45,553 nucleotides of DNA from Caldilineales bacterium. GTDB taxonomy: Bacteria; Chloroflexota; Anaerolineae; J102. Positions 24,313 to 33,005 of the stretch are shown piece after piece (the stretch's first letter is position 1; each line of letters begins with the position of its first letter). The DNA is taken from the NCBI GenBank assembly GCA_024102915.1, contig JAGFJG010000001.1:1-45553 (forward strand). The letters run 5' to 3'. The translations under genes and the position numbers were made by a program. The notes beneath the pieces were generated by a model that ran no database searches, was not told where the DNA came from, and was given only the letters and a program-made list of their open reading frames with translations.

Positions 24313-25326
24313 ATGGCCCACGGGCAGCCACTAGACTTATCGATCGTCATACCGGTCTTCAACGAAGAAGAAAGCCTGGAGTTATTGCATACACGGGTCG
24401 CAGCCGCGCTGGATGCCCTGCCCCTGAACAGCGAGATCATCCTCGTTGACGATGGCAGCAAGGACAACAGCTTCGCTATCATGTCGGCATTGGTGGAAAA
24501 GGACGCCCGCGTGCGCGTGGTGCGCCTGCGCCGCAATTTCGGCCAGACCGCCGCTTTCGCCGCCGGATTCGATCTCGCGCGCGGCGACGTGGTCATCACC
24601 CTGGACGCCGACCTGCAAAACGACCCGGACGACATCCCCCTGCTGTTGGCAAAATTGGACGAGGGCTACGATGTGGTCAGCGGCTGGCGCGTCGACCGCC
24701 AGGATAAACTAATCACACGGCGCATCCCCTCGCAGGCGGCGAACCGGCTGATTTCCTCGCTGACCGATGTACAGTTGCACGACTACGGCTGTTCGCTCAA
24801 AGCCTATCGCAGCGAGGTGGTCAAGAGCATCAACCTCTACGGCGAACTGCATCGCTTCATCCCGGCCCTGGCAAGCTGGATGGGCGTGCGCGTGGCCGAA
24901 GTGCCTGTGCGCCATTCCGCCCGGCAATATGGCAAGTCCAAATACGGCATCAGCCGCACCATCCGCGTCTTCCTCGACCTGCTCACCGTCAAATTCTTGT
25001 TGGATTACGCCACCCGGCCCATCCACGTCTTCGGCCTCATGGGGCTGATCTCGCTCTTCACCGGCACGGCTATCGGCCTGTATCTCACCATCGCCAAGCT
25101 TTTCTTTGGGGAACAACTCGCCGACCGACCCTTGCTTTTGCTCGCCATCCTGCTGATCGTCATGGGCGTGCAATTGATCACGATGGGACTGTTGGCGGAA
25201 CTGGTCATCCGCACCTACCACGAATCGCAGGGCAAACCGATCTACGTGATTCGCGACATTGTCCAGGCCGGCGGCGATGTCGCCGAACCCGCCGTTTCGC
25301 CGACACCGGACCTCGTACCGGTTTGA
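24313..25326 (+). CDS. GT2 polyprenyl-phosphate sugar transferase (DPM1/GtrB-like)
   Basis: This protein of about 337 residues has an N-terminal GT-A domain. It carries S-I-V-I-P-V-F-N-E-E-E, the donor motif L-V-D-D-G-S-K-D-N, the D-x-D in T-L-D-A-D-L-Q-N-D-P, and the acceptor-side G-C-S-L-K-A-Y-R. Two C-terminal membrane helices lie at about 245-305. That is the plan of polyprenyl-phosphate mannose/glucose synthases (DPM1, GtrB, ArnC). It would load a sugar on a lipid carrier for the GT39-like enzyme two genes on. The ATG at 24313 follows a GAGAGA sequence; the in-frame start at 24265 is less likely. It is the first gene of a three-gene plus-strand operon. Confidence 0.9.
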   Translation: MAHGQPLDLSIVIPVFNEEESLELLHTRVAAALDALPLNSEIILVDDGSKDNSFAIMSALVEKDARVRVVRLRRNFGQTAAFAAGFDLARGDVVITLDADLQNDPDDIPLLLAKLDEGYDVVSGWRVDRQDKLITRRIPSQAANRLISSLTDVQLHDYGCSLKAYRSEVVKSINLYGELHRFIPALASWMGVRVAEVPVRHSARQYGKSKYGISRTIRVFLDLLTVKFLLDYATRPIHVFGLMGLISLFTGTAIGLYLTIAKLFFGEQLADRPLLLLAILLIVMGVQLITMGLLAELVIRTYHESQGKPIYVIRDIVQAGGDVAEPAVSPTPDLVPV

Positions 25327-25353
25327 TGGGAACTCTGGCCCGGAGATGGGGCG

Positions 25354-26346
25354 ATGAGTAAAACGCTGAAAAACCTGCTCAAGATCGGCTTCAGCCTCGT
25401 GCTGTTGCTGTTCCTGCTCAGCCGGATCGACACTGAGGCCGTGGGGGCGATTCTGGCGGAGGCGAACCCCTGGGGATTGGCGGCGACATTCCTGCTGTTT
25501 GCAGGCGGCATCATCCTGCGTGCCATTCGTTGGCAAATCCTGCTCAGCGGTCTGGGCGAGCACGTCGGCTTGGGATTTCTCACGCGCTGGTACTACATCG
25601 GCGCTTTTTTCAACACCATCCTGCCCACGGGCTTTGGCGGCGACGTGGTCAAATCGATTGCGGTCGCCGGTCGCACTGATCAGGCTTCCAATGCCGTTGG
25701 CAGTGTGTTCCTTGACCGCTACCTGGGGATCGTCGTCCTCCTGGGCATGGGCGTCATCATGCTGCCGTTCAGCGGAGTCAGCCTCAGCCCCTGGCTCACC
25801 CTGGCGCTGATCCTCCTGTTCCTGGCGCTCGTGGCCGTCTTCTGGGTTCTGCGCCAGGAACGGTTGTGGCGCTGGATTTATCAGACTCTTTTGAAAATTA
25901 CGCCCGCACGTCTACATCGTTTCCTCGCCGCCCCGGTCTGGCTCAAACCCTTCTATACGGCCCTGCAACAGTTCAGCGCTCGGTCACTCATGCTGGCGAT
26001 TGCGGCGTCGTTGGTCTTCAACCTGAGTTGGATTTTGACGAATATGGCTGCGGGCTGGGCGCTGGGCATCGATGTCCCTGCAGGCGTGTACTTTGTGTTC
26101 GTTCCCATTGCATCGCTCGCCCTCTTGCTGCCCACCTTTGGCGGTATTGGCGCCCGTGAACTCAGCTATGTGGGGTTGTTCACACAGGTCGGCGTCCCCG
26201 CGGAGTCTGCATTCGCCCTCTCCCTGGTGATCTACGCCGCCACTGTCGCCACGGGTTTGCTGGGCGGGATCATTTACCTGATCCAGAATATGCAGGGCGG
26301 CAAACAGCCGCTTGCCGACGAAAGCGTTCTCAACGAACGACCATGA
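25354..26346 (+). CDS. LPG synthase TM-region / UPF0104-type membrane protein
   Basis: This 330-residue protein has about eight helices of the lysylphosphatidylglycerol synthase transmembrane family (UPF0104). Typical spots are R-A-I-R-W-Q-I-L-L, N-T-I-L-P-T-G-F-G-G-D-V-V, L-D-R-Y-L-G-I and the late P-T-F-G-G-I-G-A-R-E-L-S-Y. The catalytic GNAT-type domain of true MprF is absent. Members without it are often found near glycosyltransferases and may act as lipid flippases (inference). A GGAG lies upstream of the ATG at 25354. Its stop overlaps the next ATG (ATGA), so it is coupled to the GT39-like gene. Confidence 0.88.
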   Translation: MSKTLKNLLKIGFSLVLLLFLLSRIDTEAVGAILAEANPWGLAATFLLFAGGIILRAIRWQILLSGLGEHVGLGFLTRWYYIGAFFNTILPTGFGGDVVKSIAVAGRTDQASNAVGSVFLDRYLGIVVLLGMGVIMLPFSGVSLSPWLTLALILLFLALVAVFWVLRQERLWRWIYQTLLKITPARLHRFLAAPVWLKPFYTALQQFSARSLMLAIAASLVFNLSWILTNMAAGWALGIDVPAGVYFVFVPIASLALLLPTFGGIGARELSYVGLFTQVGVPAESAFALSLVIYAATVATGLLGGIIYLIQNMQGGKQPLADESVLNERP

Positions 26347-28379
26347 GCCGGACTCGATCACGCACCTGGATCACGGCGGCGATCCTGTTGGGCATTGTGG
26401 CCCTGGCCGCCTTTTACCGGCTGTACCGCATTGACGCCCTGCCACCGGGCGACGGCTACGATCCGGCCTGGTATGGCGTCGACGCCCTGGCCATCCTCGA
26501 CGGTTATCGCCCCATCTTCCTGCCCACCAACTTCGGACGGGAGGTGATGTTCAGTTATCTGGCGGCGATCAACGTGGCCCTGTTTGGGATCGGCCCGCCC
26601 GCCATTCATATCACCTCAGCCGTCATCGGCATCGCCACCATCGTGGCCATCTTTTTAGCGGCGAATGAGTTGTTCGCGGAAGAGACTGGCGTGCTGCGCG
26701 AATACGGTGGATTACTGGCCGCATTCGTGTTGGCCGTCTCGTACTGGCACCTGGTATGGAGCCGATACGGCGTGCGCGCCATCCTCACGCCTCTGTTTGC
26801 GGCGCTGATATTCTATCTGTTGTGGCGAGCCTTTCGCACGGAAAAGCGCTGGCTATTCGCCGCGGCTGGGGCTGTGCTGGGACTGAGCGCTTACACTTAT
26901 CAGGCTTCGCGCTTCCTGCCCCTGGTCGTCGTCCTCGGTTTCGTCATCATGGCCCTACACCGGCGTCGCATCACCCGGGATGATCTGATCAACTTTGCCA
27001 TTCTAGTCGCCGCCGCCCTGATTGTGTTCGCCCCGCTCGGCTATTACTTCCTCACCCATCCCGGCAGCTTCTTCGAGCGCGTCAACCAGACCTGGGCGGT
27101 CGACGCCAGCACCGAAGTATCCAGCGGCCTTTTGGTCTTTTGGGAACGCTTCCGCGACCTGTTCCTGATCCTCAGCCTGCGCGGCGAAGACAAAATCCTG
27201 TTCAATCTGCCAGGAAGGCCGGTGCTGGGCGTTTTCTTCTCGCTGTTTTTCTATCTCGGCCTGATCGTCGGGCTGATTCGCATCCGCAAACCCAACTATC
27301 AGTTCATGTTCGCCTGGCTGCTGGTGATGAGCCTGCCCGCTGTGCTGGCCGCGGGCCGGGCGACGAAACGCGCCATCGGGGCGCTGCCCGTGGTCGTTCT
27401 GTTCGTCGTGGTGGGATTCATGCTGATTTGGGCGGAATTGAATGCCTGGGACCAGCGACGCCGGTCGGGCTGGAGCCGGGCAGTGCGTGTGGGCGGACAA
27501 ACCCTGCTAATGATCGCTCTGGCGTTCTCGGCGGTCGCCACTTTCCGAGATTACTTCATCCGCTGGGGCAACAACCCCGACCTGTTCACCCATTTCGAGA
27601 TGGGCGAAGTGACGGTCGGCCAATATGCCGGAAGTCTGCCCGCCGACGAGCTCGTTTACGTCTCCCCCCTCGATGTCACGCATCCTGGCATCGTTTACAA
27701 TTCCGGCGGGCGCACCGACCTGCACGGGTATGACGGGCGATTGTGTCTGCCGATCCCGCCGCCTTCAAAGGGAGCAACCTACATCGTCGTGCCCGACGAA
27801 TTGCATGACCCGGCCAGCCTGCCCCAACTCGAAGCTCTCTTCCCCGAAGGCGAGATCGTGGGCGAAGGGCCATTGCACTACGGCCAACCCTATTTCCTGG
27901 CCTTTGGCGTCCCCCCTGGCGCCGATGCGGGCATCAAGCCGAAGACCGACGCTGGGGTCAGTTTCGACGGTTGGGCTCGCCTGCTGGGTTTCGATCTGGA
28001 ACAGCGCGCTTATCGGCCAGGCGAGACCATCCCCGTCACGCTCTATTTCAGCGCCGAGACGGATATGGACGCCAATTACACGGTGTTCGTGCAATTGCTG
28101 GGCCAGACGAATCCCGCCACCCAGGGGCCATTCTGGGCAGGCGATGACAGCGAACCCTGCCGCCAAACCTATCCCACTTCGCGATGGGTTCCCGGCGAAA
28201 TCGTGCGCGATGTGCACATGATCACCATCCCAGACGGCACGCCCGCCGGAGAATACGAATTGCGCATGGGTCTGTACGAATGGCCTTCGCTGACGCGCTT
28301 GCCTGTTTTTGATGTGACCGGCTCTGAGACAGGCGATTCGTATCGATTGGCCCCAATCGAGATCGTGCCAGAACAATAG
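26343..28379 (+). CDS. GT39/PMT-like membrane glycosyltransferase with C-terminal beta module
   Basis: This 678-residue protein has an N-terminal helix and a first loop with D-G-Y-D-P-A-W-Y-G-V-D. About ten further helices follow to residue ~400, with S-R-Y-G-V-R-A-I-L-T in between. The C-terminal 140 residues are a beta-rich module (A-Y-R-P-G-E-T-I-P-V-T-L-Y-F) like the two at the end of the GT39-like protein at 7170-9422. The GT-C fold uses a polyprenyl-phosphate sugar, which the upstream GT2 product should provide. The acceptor could be protein or glycan. The ATG overlaps the upstream stop as ATGA. The stop is followed directly by the stop of the opposite methyltransferase gene. Confidence 0.88.
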   Translation: MSRTRSRTWITAAILLGIVALAAFYRLYRIDALPPGDGYDPAWYGVDALAILDGYRPIFLPTNFGREVMFSYLAAINVALFGIGPPAIHITSAVIGIATIVAIFLAANELFAEETGVLREYGGLLAAFVLAVSYWHLVWSRYGVRAILTPLFAALIFYLLWRAFRTEKRWLFAAAGAVLGLSAYTYQASRFLPLVVVLGFVIMALHRRRITRDDLINFAILVAAALIVFAPLGYYFLTHPGSFFERVNQTWAVDASTEVSSGLLVFWERFRDLFLILSLRGEDKILFNLPGRPVLGVFFSLFFYLGLIVGLIRIRKPNYQFMFAWLLVMSLPAVLAAGRATKRAIGALPVVVLFVVVGFMLIWAELNAWDQRRRSGWSRAVRVGGQTLLMIALAFSAVATFRDYFIRWGNNPDLFTHFEMGEVTVGQYAGSLPADELVYVSPLDVTHPGIVYNSGGRTDLHGYDGRLCLPIPPPSKGATYIVVPDELHDPASLPQLEALFPEGEIVGEGPLHYGQPYFLAFGVPPGADAGIKPKTDAGVSFDGWARLLGFDLEQRAYRPGETIPVTLYFSAETDMDANYTVFVQLLGQTNPATQGPFWAGDDSEPCRQTYPTSRWVPGEIVRDVHMITIPDGTPAGEYELRMGLYEWPSLTRLPVFDVTGSETGDSYRLAPIEIVPEQ

Positions 28380-28973
28380 CTAGGGCTTGCGACCAATCGC
28401 CAAGCGGATGCTGTTGAACGCGCCGAACTCGCGCTGTTCCACAATTTCGAATCCGGCTTGACGCATCAACGCCGCCTCATCGCGCATAAAGTCCCCAAAA
28501 CGCTCCCAGGCGGCGGCCAACCAGCGTCCAGGTCGATTGCCATTGCTGGGGATTCCGGCGTCGACCAGAGCCAGGATGCCGCCCGATTGCAGCAAACGGG
28601 CAAATTCACGCATGGCTTGCTGCCCGTCGGGGATGGCGCTAAAAACGAATGTCATGGCAACAGCGTCGAAACTGCGGGCCGCAAAGGGCAGGTTCACGGC
28701 ATTGCCACAGATCAATCTGGCCAAGGGGACGCGTTTTCTCGCTTGTTTGAGCATGCCGGTGGAGAGGTCTAAACCAACGGCCATTCGAGTCGGAGTGGCG
28801 AGGCGTGCATGCAGAACGCCTGGCCCTGGCCCGACCTCCAAAATCCGGCCATCCGCCGGCAGCCAGGGCAGAATGGCCTCCGTGTAGCGTCGCCACACCG
28901 GCAGCAATCGCATGGCTGGCGCGTAGAATGGGGCCATGCGATCATAAAGCCGCTGATAGTCGAATGCGGGCAT
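28380..28973 (-). CDS. Class I SAM-dependent methyltransferase (UbiE-like)
   Basis: This 197-residue protein is one Rossmann-type methyltransferase domain. Motif I is I-L-E-V-G-P-G-P-G, the acidic end of beta2 is G-L-D-L-S, motif II is G-N-A-V-N-L-P-F, and F-D-A-V-A-M-T-F lies before the family's helix. It resembles UbiE/COQ5 and phospholipid N-methyltransferases, and the substrate cannot be fixed. Its start is eight bases after the FemAB-like gene's stop, so the two are probably co-transcribed. Its stop abuts the stop of the convergent GT39-like gene. Confidence 0.9.
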   Translation of the reverse strand: MPAFDYQRLYDRMAPFYAPAMRLLPVWRRYTEAILPWLPADGRILEVGPGPGVLHARLATPTRMAVGLDLSTGMLKQARKRVPLARLICGNAVNLPFAARSFDAVAMTFVFSAIPDGQQAMREFARLLQSGGILALVDAGIPSNGNRPGRWLAAAWERFGDFMRDEAALMRQAGFEIVEQREFGAFNSIRLAIGRKP

Positions 28974-28981
28974 GCGGCGGT

Positions 28982-30022
28982 CTATCCCCCGGCTTCTGTC
29001 GCCGAACGATGGCGTCGGCGCATGGCGTCAAGCACGCGCGGCATCGCTTGCGTATAAGTGCGATACAGCGCCGGACGAGGCGCATAATCCCAGGCTCCGA
29101 TCCAGCGGGTGAAGCGCCCGCCGAACCCTTCTTTGAATCGATAAACGCCCCACATGGGATCATCCTCCACCAGCTCGTCGGGCGCGCCCCACCAGTCGTA
29201 GATCGTGCAACCCTGACCCTTGGCCCAACGCATCGCCTCCCATTGCAACAAATAGGTCGGCATGAGATTGCGGTGGCGGTCGGCGGAAGCGCCGTAGAAA
29301 TACCAGGCGGTGGGGCCGAATCGCATCAGGAAAATCCCGGCGATCACGTCGCCATCCACATCGGCCAAAAAGAGTTGTCCGGCGGAGTTGCCCTGCATGC
29401 GTTCCATCACAGCCCGATAATAGGAAGCTGGCCGGATCAGGAAACCGTCCCGCGCCGATGTCTCGGCGTAAAGCGAGTAGAAAGCGGCAAAGTTATCGCT
29501 TGGCTGCACGCGCACGCCCTTACGTTCGGCCAGCCGGATGTTGTACCGGGTTTTCTGCTTCATCCCGGCCAGGATCACTTCTTCATTCGCGGCCAGATCG
29601 GAGAGCACCGTGTTGCGAAATTGGACCTGTTCGGCGCTGGGCATCCAGCCACGCGTCTGCAACACCCCCACAAGCTCTCGCCCAAACTCGCTTTCCGCAT
29701 CCACGTCCGGGTCGATTTTGATGAACACTGCGCCGCTCCTGCGAGCTAAGCCCTGCAAATGATCGAGAACCGAGTCCCAAATGTCGATGCTCGACACGGC
29801 GATGGGGCCTTTGGGCGCGTATTGGATTCTCAGCGGCAGGCGACCGAGGCGTCGAGTCAACACCGTGACGACGGCATCGGGCTGTTCTGGCTCACCCCAA
29901 ACGTAATGCTGCCCCGCCCAAACGGGCGACTTGAGCGCCGCCCAATGACTCGTCTGCAAGATGTGCGGGCGAGGCAGGCTGAGCAGGACAGGATCGATTT
30001 CGTGGACGGAGATTGGCTGCAA
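28982..30022 (-). CDS. FemAB-like peptidyl/lipid aminoacyltransferase
   Basis: This protein of about 346 residues has the double-GNAT FemAB fold. An N-terminal Q-T-S-H-W-A-A-L-K is followed by the basic motif G-M-K-Q-K-T-R-Y-N-I-R-L, I-A-G-I-F-L-M-R-F, the Y-F-Y-G-A-S motif, and Y-D-W-W-G and V-Y-R-F-K-E-G-F-G-G. Family members add amino acids to peptidoglycan or lipids from aminoacyl-tRNA. I place the start at the TTG at 30022 because AGGGA precedes it and no in-frame ATG lies between it and the thioredoxin gene. The longer frame to 30208 would run inside that gene and start with an unlikely sequence. The upstream spacer holds a heptamer array and a hairpin. Confidence 0.82.
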   Translation of the reverse strand: MQPISVHEIDPVLLSLPRPHILQTSHWAALKSPVWAGQHYVWGEPEQPDAVVTVLTRRLGRLPLRIQYAPKGPIAVSSIDIWDSVLDHLQGLARRSGAVFIKIDPDVDAESEFGRELVGVLQTRGWMPSAEQVQFRNTVLSDLAANEEVILAGMKQKTRYNIRLAERKGVRVQPSDNFAAFYSLYAETSARDGFLIRPASYYRAVMERMQGNSAGQLFLADVDGDVIAGIFLMRFGPTAWYFYGASADRHRNLMPTYLLQWEAMRWAKGQGCTIYDWWGAPDELVEDDPMWGVYRFKEGFGGRFTRWIGAWDYAPRPALYRTYTQAMPRVLDAMRRRHRSATEAGG

Positions 30023-30065
30023 TAGGTCTATCCCTGCATCAAAATCGCTGTGTCGTATTGCATGA

Positions 30066-30128
30066 CGATTGACGACGGCGGGCGCTGCGAGCAGGATTCT
30101 ATCGTCAATCGACCATGGACCATCGTCA
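30066..30128. repeat. Heptamer array with inverted repeat
   Basis: Four 7-base units run at 30101-30128, for example ATCGTCA and ATCGACC. CGATTGACGA (30066-30075) and TCGTCAATCG (30102-30111) are perfect inverted repeats that could form a hairpin. It lies between the thioredoxin stop and the FemAB start. No U-tract is evident, so a terminator role is doubtful. Confidence 0.65.
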
Positions 30129-30872
30129 TCAATTGACGTGCGGCAGGACGCGCTGGCGCAGCATTTGCGCGGGCACAGCGCCAACGATGCTGTCAATCGC
30201 TTTGCCATTGCGGAAAATGATCAGCGTGGGAATGCTCATGACGCCGTACCGTCCGGCTGTGCGCTGGTTCTGATCCACGTTGAGTTTGCCCACCACCAGT
30301 TTGCCTTCGAATTCCTCGGCCAGCGACTCGACGGCGGGGGCGATGCGATGGCAGGGACCGCACCACGGCGCCCAAAAATCGACCAGCACCGACAGCGAGC
30401 CATTGATAACGTGATCGAAGTTGGCGTCAGTAAGTTGGATTGGTTCGCCAGTCGCATAAGATTCGGATTGCGATGGGGTTTTTGCAGGCGCGGGTGAAGC
30501 CAGGGCGATGCTGGGGCCAGTGGGAACAGGCGGTCGCTCGCCACTGCCGCTCAGAAATTCGCACCAGCGACGCAGGTCGCTTTCAGTGGCAGCGCCCGAA
30601 GCGGTTGCAATTGATTGGCCGCCTTTGGTGAAGATGAGGCCGGGCAAATTGGTCACACCGAAACGCTGTACGAGGTCAGGCTCGCCCGCGGCGTCGATTT
30701 TGGCGACGAGCAACTTTCCGGCGAAATCGGCGGCTAGCCTATCCAGCGTGGGATCAAGTTGGCGGCAGGGCGCGCAATCGTCGCTCCAGAATACGAGAAT
30801 GACGGGCAAACCGGCGGCGAGTACGCGGCCGATGCTCTGGCTGCTGGTATGGATGGGGGCGGAAAATGCCAT
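30129..30872 (-). CDS. Tandem thioredoxin-domain protein
   Basis: This 247-residue protein has two thioredoxin domains. The first (about 15-110) carries the atypical active site D-D-C-A-P-C. The second (about 145-245) has the classical W-C-G-P-C followed by S-I-P-T-L-I-I-F. A 35-residue linker rich in P, A and S joins them. No signal peptide is present, so it should be cytoplasmic. The second domain is the likely disulfide reductase; the first may set specificity or act as a redox relay. AAGGAGT lies before the ATG at 30872. It starts 48 bases after the cation efflux gene. Confidence 0.9.
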   Translation of the reverse strand: MAFSAPIHTSSQSIGRVLAAGLPVILVFWSDDCAPCRQLDPTLDRLAADFAGKLLVAKIDAAGEPDLVQRFGVTNLPGLIFTKGGQSIATASGAATESDLRRWCEFLSGSGERPPVPTGPSIALASPAPAKTPSQSESYATGEPIQLTDANFDHVINGSLSVLVDFWAPWCGPCHRIAPAVESLAEEFEGKLVVGKLNVDQNQRTAGRYGVMSIPTLIIFRNGKAIDSIVGAVPAQMLRQRVLPHVN

Positions 30873-30920
30873 TGTACAGACTCCTTGTCAGGTGTTGCAT
30901 TTATGGATGCGACGAGGGCT

Positions 30921-31937
30921 TCAGACGTTACTCTGAGCGAACAAGGGATGCGGCGGGCCTGCGGTCAACAAGTCAACTTTCCAGGCCAGGGGCGGTTTGG
31001 CCGCTTGTACTCGCACCGGGCAGTCCGGCATCTGGCAGAGCGGGCAATAGTCCGCGATACAGGGATCGACGTGGATGATCACCTGCCCCTGTTCGCCCAA
31101 CGCCTGCATGAGACCTCGATCGATGTCGGTTTCGGTTTGATGCACCTGCTCCAATTCCCAATAGCGCGGCACAACCAGGTGGAAATCCACATAGCGTGTG
31201 GCGCCGCTGCGCCAGGAACGCAGGTGATGCGGGGCAATCCAGCCGGGCTGGCGCAGACGTTGCATGGCTTCAACCAATTTAGCCATGAATTCCGGATCGC
31301 TCTTGTCCATCAAGCCCGTGAGCGACTCACGCGTGATGCGAGCGCCGATGCGCAGCAGGTTGAGGGCGACGATACAGGCTACGAGCGGATCGATCCATTC
31401 CCAACCGGTCACCCAGACCAAGACAAGGCCGATCACAACGCCCAACGTCGTGAATGAATCCGACTGCACGTGATGTCCATCGGCCACCAATGCATCCGAG
31501 CGGACGTTGCGCCCGGTGCGAATGAGATAGACGCCCAACAGGTAGTTGACGACGCCGCCAACGATGATCAGCGCCAGACCCAGGTCGAGCTGCGCCAGAG
31601 GCCGTGGGTTCCAGAACGCTGGAATCGAAATCCACAGAATGCCCAGACCGGCAATGATCACCATGGCGCCCTCGAATCCGGCCGAGAAGAGTTCGATCTT
31701 GCCATAGCCGTATGGATAGTTTCTGTCGGGCGGTCGTGAACTGCGCAAGACGGCATATAGGGCGAAGCTGCTGGCGACCACATTGACGATGCTTTCGAGG
31801 GCATCGGACAGGATGGCGTTCGAGCCGGTGATGAAGTAAGCTCCAGCCTTGACAAAAAAAAGAAGCAGCCCAACCGCCACGGCGATGATGGCCGCTCTAC
31901 TACGGGTTCGGTCAACGGATGAGGTATCGGAGTTCAT
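30921..31937 (-). CDS. Cation diffusion facilitator with Cys-rich tail
   Basis: This protein of about 338 residues has the CDF plan. About six helices follow the S-D-A-L-E-S-I-V-N motif (helix II) and the H-H-V-Q-S-D-S (helix V), where metal-binding Asp and His would lie. A cytoplasmic C-terminal domain follows. Near the end four cysteines lie as D-P-C-I-A-D-Y-C-P-L-C-Q-M-P-D-C, spaced C-x4-C-x2-C-x4-C. This could bind zinc or iron. The exported metal cannot be told. I choose the ATG at 31937; a TTG at 31952 overlaps the panE stop. It is probably read with plsY and panE. Confidence 0.9.
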   Translation of the reverse strand: MNSDTSSVDRTRSRAAIIAVAVGLLLFFVKAGAYFITGSNAILSDALESIVNVVASSFALYAVLRSSRPPDRNYPYGYGKIELFSAGFEGAMVIIAGLGILWISIPAFWNPRPLAQLDLGLALIIVGGVVNYLLGVYLIRTGRNVRSDALVADGHHVQSDSFTTLGVVIGLVLVWVTGWEWIDPLVACIVALNLLRIGARITRESLTGLMDKSDPEFMAKLVEAMQRLRQPGWIAPHHLRSWRSGATRYVDFHLVVPRYWELEQVHQTETDIDRGLMQALGEQGQVIIHVDPCIADYCPLCQMPDCPVRVQAAKPPLAWKVDLLTAGPPHPLFAQSNV

Positions 31938-31948
31938 GATTTTTCGGT

Positions 31949-32995
31949 TCAATCCGATCCATTCGCGGCAACGGCGTCAATCAGGCGTTGAGGATGTCCG
32001 GCCCAGTCCTCAGGTTGTGCTTTGCCCGTGACAATGGCGCTGAGGATGTCGGTAAATGCGGCGTTCACGGGGGTGGGAATGCCTGCGGTCCGGCCTGCTG
32101 AAACGATTGCGCCGTTCAGCCAGCCGATCTCGGATCGGCTACGCGGCGCGGGATAGACATCATAATACAACGAGGGCATTTTACCGCCCCGACCGCCAGC
32201 GATCACCCGGCCAAGCAGAGGACGAACCAGGGTAAGCGGCAGATGCCGGACGAGCGGGCCAACGAGGTGAAGGGGATAACCGCCCAAAGCCAGGGGTCGG
32301 ATGCCTTGCGCCGCCATCACAGCCAGGGCCTCGCGCCAGGCCCGGATTTCCAGGTTGCCAAAATCGGGATTCGCAAAAATCTGTGCGGGCGTATAGGCCA
32401 GTATGGCCGCCTGGGCGTTGGCCAGGATATTCATCAACAGCTTCGACCACTTGAGCGCTCGATAGTCCTGCCAGGTACGGGTCTGAAATCCGGCCTGGGC
32501 GAACACATCCACAATGGACGTCACATCTCCGCCGGTCGGGCCGGGAGCGATGTCAAAGCGATAAGAAGGTCGAGCAACCCGAACATGTCCGGGGGCGATG
32601 ACCTCGACCGGCGTGGTCAGCGTGCCGGCAATCACCCGGTGATCGGGCAGGTGTGCGACGAGCGTCTCTTCGTTGCCGACGCCATTCTGCACGCAGAGGA
32701 CTGCCGGTGCATTTACTTTGGTCAGCAGTGCGCCGGCCGATTCCGTATCATACGCCTTCACGGCCACGATGACCAGATCATGCCCGCCCGCTTGCGCTAT
32801 CCCCGCCTCTGTGCCATCCACCACGCGCGGATAAACGCGCAGGTTTTCCGCCTGGTCCTGCAAAACCAGGCCGGTGGATTCGATTGCCCGCCGCGTCGAT
32901 TCTCGTGCCGCCAGCGTCAGATCGTGCCCCGCGGCTGCCAGGCGCGCGGTCAGGAAACAGCCGATGGCCCCGCTGCCGAGGATCATGACGCGCAT
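31949..32995 (-). CDS. panE: 2-dehydropantoate 2-reductase (ketopantoate reductase)
   Basis: This 348-residue protein has the NADPH-binding Rossmann start V-M-I-L-G-S-G-A-I-G, then V-I-V-A-V-K-A-Y-D. The stretch C-V-Q-N-G-V-G-N-E-E and the catalytic-domain K-W-S-K-L-L-M-N with S-E-I-G-W-L-N-G complete the PanE/ApbA match. It reduces ketopantoate to pantoate for coenzyme A biosynthesis. Family members acting on other 2-keto acids cannot be excluded. No other pan gene lies next to it. It starts 10 bases after the plsY stop. Confidence 0.9.
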   Translation of the reverse strand: MRVMILGSGAIGCFLTARLAAAGHDLTLAARESTRRAIESTGLVLQDQAENLRVYPRVVDGTEAGIAQAGGHDLVIVAVKAYDTESAGALLTKVNAPAVLCVQNGVGNEETLVAHLPDHRVIAGTLTTPVEVIAPGHVRVARPSYRFDIAPGPTGGDVTSIVDVFAQAGFQTRTWQDYRALKWSKLLMNILANAQAAILAYTPAQIFANPDFGNLEIRAWREALAVMAAQGIRPLALGGYPLHLVGPLVRHLPLTLVRPLLGRVIAGGRGGKMPSLYYDVYPAPRSRSEIGWLNGAIVSAGRTAGIPTPVNAAFTDILSAIVTGKAQPEDWAGHPQRLIDAVAANGSD

Positions 32996-33005
32996 CGGAC
33001 TCAGG

